Part shown: in pieces, positions 40,100 to 42,391 of the stretch
Layout: each line of letters starts with the position of its first letter
Position numbering within the stretch: the stretch's first letter is position 1
Assembly (NCBI GenBank): GCA_001914785.1
Contig: MNDE01000104.1
Span: forward strand, 1-42,391
From: Acidobacteria bacterium 13_2_20CM_57_17
GTDB taxonomy: Bacteria > Acidobacteriota > Terriglobia > Acidiferrales > UBA7541
Length of the DNA stretch: 42,391 nucleotides
Reading direction: 5' to 3'
Notes under the pieces: generated by a model
Database searches by the model: none
The model's input: only the letters and a program-made list of their open reading frames with translations
Told to the model about the DNA's origin: nothing
Translations under genes and position numbers: made by a program

Positions 40100-41233
40100 A
40101 TGAGCTCCTCGGATAACAAACCGGCGCAGACACTGGCTGACCTTGGCATCACACAGACTGACCAGGTTGTGTCTCTATTCGCCGAAGTTCGCGCACGTTT
40201 CGACAGTCAGGCTTCTCGTCCGTTGGATCTTCCGAACTGGGAAATCCTTCGTCAATCGTGGATAGGACGAAAATCTGGTGCCTTAACGCTCATTACCGAG
40301 AATTGGCTAAACCCGGCTTCGCCCGACTTGAAACGCTCAGTGGGTCAGGAACTGAACAAACTAAAGGCACACTTAGAAGCAACTCTTGAGGAGCGGAAGC
40401 TCGATATCGAGTCGCTGGTGGATCAAGGCGCTTCGATCCGCGAACGCGTCGACCTCTCTCTTCCCGGCGTCATTCGCCCCATTGGCTCCCATCACCTGAT
40501 CCGCCAGGTCTTCCAGGAAATCGAAGACATTTTCTTCTCCATCGGCTTCTCGGTCGTCGAAGGCCCCGAAATCGAAACGCCTTACTACAATTTCGAGGCG
40601 CTGAATATCCCTGAGTTTCATCCTGTCCGCGACGACATGGACACCTTCTATCTGGAATTGCCAAAAGGCGCGCCGACGCCGCTCCTTCTTCGCACCCACA
40701 CTTCGCCCATGCAGATTCGCACCATGGAAAAGCAGAAGCCGCCCGTTCGCGTCATCGTTCCCGGCAAGGTCTATCGCCGCGACAATCCCGACGCCACGCA
40801 TTCTTTCGCCTTCCACCAGATCGAAGGCCTCGCCGTTGACACCGACATTACCTTCTGCGATTTCACCGGCACCATCGAATATTTCGTAAAACAATTCTTC
40901 GGCCCCAGCGTCAAGACGCGCTTCCGCCCCAGCTATTTTCCGTTCACGGAGCCAAGCGTCGAGTTCGACGTCTCCTGCCCCTTCTGCGGTGGAACCGGCA
41001 CGTCCGCTGGTGGCGGAACCTGTTCCAAGTGCAAAGGTGCAGCTTGGATTGAACTCTTCGGCGCCGGCATGGTCGATCCCGCCGTCTACGGCTTCGTCAA
41101 CTACGACGCGAAAAAAGTCAGTGGCTTTGCCTTCGGCATCGGCATCGATCGTCTCGCCATGCTCAAGTACGGCATCGACGATATCCAGGTCTTTTTCCAG
41201 AACGACGTCCGCTTCTTGCGGCAGTTCCCATGA
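40100..41233 (+). CDS. pheS: Phenylalanyl-tRNA synthetase alpha subunit
   Basis: 377 residues from ATG 40100; an upstream ATG at 40064 lies inside a palindromic repeat. After an N-terminal helical arm (SVGQELNKLKAHLEATLEERK) comes the class II core: GSHHLIRQVFQEIEDIFFSIGF (motif 1), LLLRTHTSPMQIRTM, GKVYRRDNPDATHSFAFHQIEG (motif 2) and GFAFGIGIDRLAMLKYGI (motif 3). A loop with two CxxC pairs, CPFCGGTG and CSKC, stands in the core and probably binds zinc; E. coli PheS lacks it. Together with PheT it forms an alpha2-beta2 enzyme that charges tRNA-Phe. Unusually, a methyltransferase gene separates it from pheT. Confidence 0.96.
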   Translation: MSSSDNKPAQTLADLGITQTDQVVSLFAEVRARFDSQASRPLDLPNWEILRQSWIGRKSGALTLITENWLNPASPDLKRSVGQELNKLKAHLEATLEERKLDIESLVDQGASIRERVDLSLPGVIRPIGSHHLIRQVFQEIEDIFFSIGFSVVEGPEIETPYYNFEALNIPEFHPVRDDMDTFYLELPKGAPTPLLLRTHTSPMQIRTMEKQKPPVRVIVPGKVYRRDNPDATHSFAFHQIEGLAVDTDITFCDFTGTIEYFVKQFFGPSVKTRFRPSYFPFTEPSVEFDVSCPFCGGTGTSAGGGTCSKCKGAAWIELFGAGMVDPAVYGFVNYDAKKVSGFAFGIGIDRLAMLKYGIDDIQVFFQNDVRFLRQFP

Positions 41234-41258
41234 ACCAACTTTCGTTAATTGGAGGCTT

Positions 41259-41286
41259 TCGACTGTAGACTGTCGACTGTCAACTT
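41259..41286 (+). repeat. Four imperfect 7-base tandem units before the methyltransferase
   Basis: Units TCGACTG, TAGACTG, TCGACTG and TCAACTT run from 41259 to 41286, five bases before the ATG at 41292. GGAGG at 41251-41255 lies just upstream, too far from that ATG to act as its ribosome site, as if the repeats had grown between them. Confidence 0.6.
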
Positions 41287-41291
41287 CCGAC

Positions 41292-42065
41292 ATGACTTTT
41301 GCCGACGCCAAACAGCGCTTCTCCAATCGTGTCGCGGACTATGTCCGCTACCGCCCGGGCTACCCCCCGGCCGTGCTCGATCTCTTGCGCGCGGAATGTA
41401 GCTTGCGCCCCGGCCACGTCATCGCGGACATTGGCTCCGGCACCGGGCTTCTCAGCGAGTTGTTCCTCAAGAACGGCAATCGCGTCTACGGCGTGGAACC
41501 GAATGCCGAAATGCGCCAGGCCGGCGAGGAATATCTCGCCTCCTACGACGGCTTCTCAAGCGTCGAAGGCTCAGCGGAATCCACAACACTCGGCGATTCC
41601 GGCATCGACTTCATCACCGCTGGCCAGGCCTTCCATTGGTTCGAACCAAGTGCCGCCCGAAGCGAATTTGCCCGCATCCTGAAGCCCTCCGGCTGGGTCG
41701 TCGTCGCATGGAACGACCGGCGGATGGAGGAGAAGAATCTCACTCGTGAATACGAGGAATTGCTCGAACGCTTCGGCATCGACTACAAGCGCGTGAAGGA
41801 TGCTTACCCGGAGGTGGATCATATCCGCAGTTTTTTCGGCGGGGATCATTTCCACTTTCGCGACTTTCCCAACGAACAGGTTTTGGATTGGGATGGTCTG
41901 CGCGGGCGTCTCCGCAGCAGTTCCTTTGCGCCGACGGAAGGCCATCCGAATTACGCTCCGATGGTGGCGGAATTGGATCGCATCTTTCACACCCATCAAG
42001 AGGATGGCCGCGTGCGCATGGAATACTTCACAGGCGTCTATTTCGGCCGTCTGATGGAAGGATGA
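41292..42065 (+). CDS. Class I SAM-dependent methyltransferase
   Basis: 257 residues from ATG 41292. The SAM fold is marked by IADIGSGTGLLSELF (motif I), VYGVEPNAEMRQ, DFITAGQAFHWF and LKPSGWVVVAWNDRR, the pattern of the UbiE/Crg1-like group. The N-terminus FSNRVADYVRYRPGYP is characteristic of that group (plant and yeast trans-aconitate-methyltransferase-like proteins). The substrate is unknown. It separates pheS from pheT, with a tandem repeat before and a hairpin after it, which suggests insertion into an older operon. Confidence 0.88.
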   Translation: MTFADAKQRFSNRVADYVRYRPGYPPAVLDLLRAECSLRPGHVIADIGSGTGLLSELFLKNGNRVYGVEPNAEMRQAGEEYLASYDGFSSVEGSAESTTLGDSGIDFITAGQAFHWFEPSAARSEFARILKPSGWVVVAWNDRRMEEKNLTREYEELLERFGIDYKRVKDAYPEVDHIRSFFGGDHFHFRDFPNEQVLDWDGLRGRLRSSSFAPTEGHPNYAPMVAELDRIFHTHQEDGRVRMEYFTGVYFGRLMEG

Positions 42066-42074
42066 TTTGGGTGC

Positions 42075-42099
42075 CCCACCCTCGGTGTTTGAGGGTGGG
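42075..42099. repeat. Hairpin between the methyltransferase and pheT
   Basis: CCCACCCTC (42075-42083) pairs with GAGGGTGGG (42091-42099) around a seven-base loop, followed by TTCTCTCC. It lacks a T-run, so it is more likely an intergenic repeat than a full terminator. Confidence 0.55.
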
Positions 42100-42127
42100 T
42101 TCTCTCCAGAATGCTCAGGACAAATAG

Positions 42128-42391
42128 ATGAAGGTTGTTTACAACGGGCTGAAAGATTTCGTCGACGTGACCGCGTCGCCGCAGGAAGTCGCCTCGCGCC
42201 TCGCGCTTTCCGGAACAAACATCGCCGGAGTTGAAATCGGCCCGCACGGGCCCGTCATCGACGCCGAAGTCAGTTCCAATCGCCCGGACTGCCTGGGCCA
42301 CTACGGCATCGCCCGTGAAGTCGGCGCCATTTACAAACTCCCGCTGAAACACGTTTCGCCGAAGCCTGCGGAAAGCGCCGCCAAAACCAGT
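42128..42391 (+). CDS. pheT: Phenylalanyl-tRNA synthetase beta subunit, N-terminal part (cut by window edge)
   Basis: The first 88 residues, open to the end of the window. MKVVYNGLKDFVDVTASPQE matches the PheT start, and SSNRPDCLGHYGIAREVGAI matches the B1-domain motif normally found near residue 160. In E. coli-type PheT an OB-fold tRNA-binding domain of about 110 residues lies between these two parts. Here GVEIGPHGPVIDAE joins them directly, so that domain is absent. No good ribosome site precedes ATG 42128. Confidence 0.93.
   Translation, partial: MKVVYNGLKDFVDVTASPQEVASRLALSGTNIAGVEIGPHGPVIDAEVSSNRPDCLGHYGIAREVGAIYKLPLKHVSPKPAESAAKTS

Overview
The window looks like chromosomal DNA of an acidobacterium, probably a soil lineage. 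It is moderately GC-rich and carries several hallmarks of that phylum: a PadR regulator paired with a duplicated orphan ABC permease (ADOP), Tat-exported Gfo/Idh/MocA and sugar-isomerase proteins, a secreted stand-alone TonB domain, a short membrane-anchored OmpR-type winged-helix regulator, and many secreted hydrolases. Species assignment is inference. I saw no tRNA, rRNA, CRISPR array, phage or transposase.

Layout. 1-867: the 5' part of an MltD-like lytic transglycosylase gene (minus), cut by the window edge. 1236-1442: a cold-shock protein with its own terminator. 1661-4597 (minus): a ribbon-helix-helix protein downstream of a Tat-exported sugar isomerase/oxidoreductase pair. 4742-7227 (minus): aspartate-semialdehyde dehydrogenase and an ACT-less aspartate kinase behind what reads as a complete Thr/Ile/Lys leader-peptide attenuator. 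7460-12350: secreted TonB domain, lipoprotein, DDAH-like amidinohydrolase, then a coupled serine hydrolase/C45 hydrolase pair. 12360-17716: winged-helix regulator, a frameshifted HEAT-repeat gene, PadR-ADOP, and a small antisense-overlapping gene. 17907-31408: TypA, a secreted MetX-like hydrolase, a type III PKS-methyltransferase-TPR operon, an SDR, a PIG-L deacetylase, a YtcJ-like amidohydrolase, a Spy-like protein, an M28 peptidase and a gene of unknown function. 31738-34470: a small exported protein, then (minus) a Ser/Thr kinase fused to a BNR beta-propeller, overlapping a MoaD/ThiS-like ubiquitin-fold gene. 34605-42391: the translation cluster thrS-infC-rpmI-rplT-pheS-pheT, interrupted by a DNA glycosylase, a VOC protein and a methyltransferase, with many palindromic intergenic repeats.

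The most interesting signals are: (1) the aspartate-pathway attenuator, where mutually exclusive terminator and antiterminator hairpins and a leader peptide with Thr, Lys and Ile codons precede a kinase that has lost its feedback domains; (2) the kinase-propeller/ubiquitin-like gene pair, whose ubiquitin-like protein has five residues after the Gly-Gly; (3) infC, whose only start compatible with the conserved N-terminus is a non-canonical AUC; (4) three copies of an intergenic hairpin repeat with compensatory stem changes around rplT.
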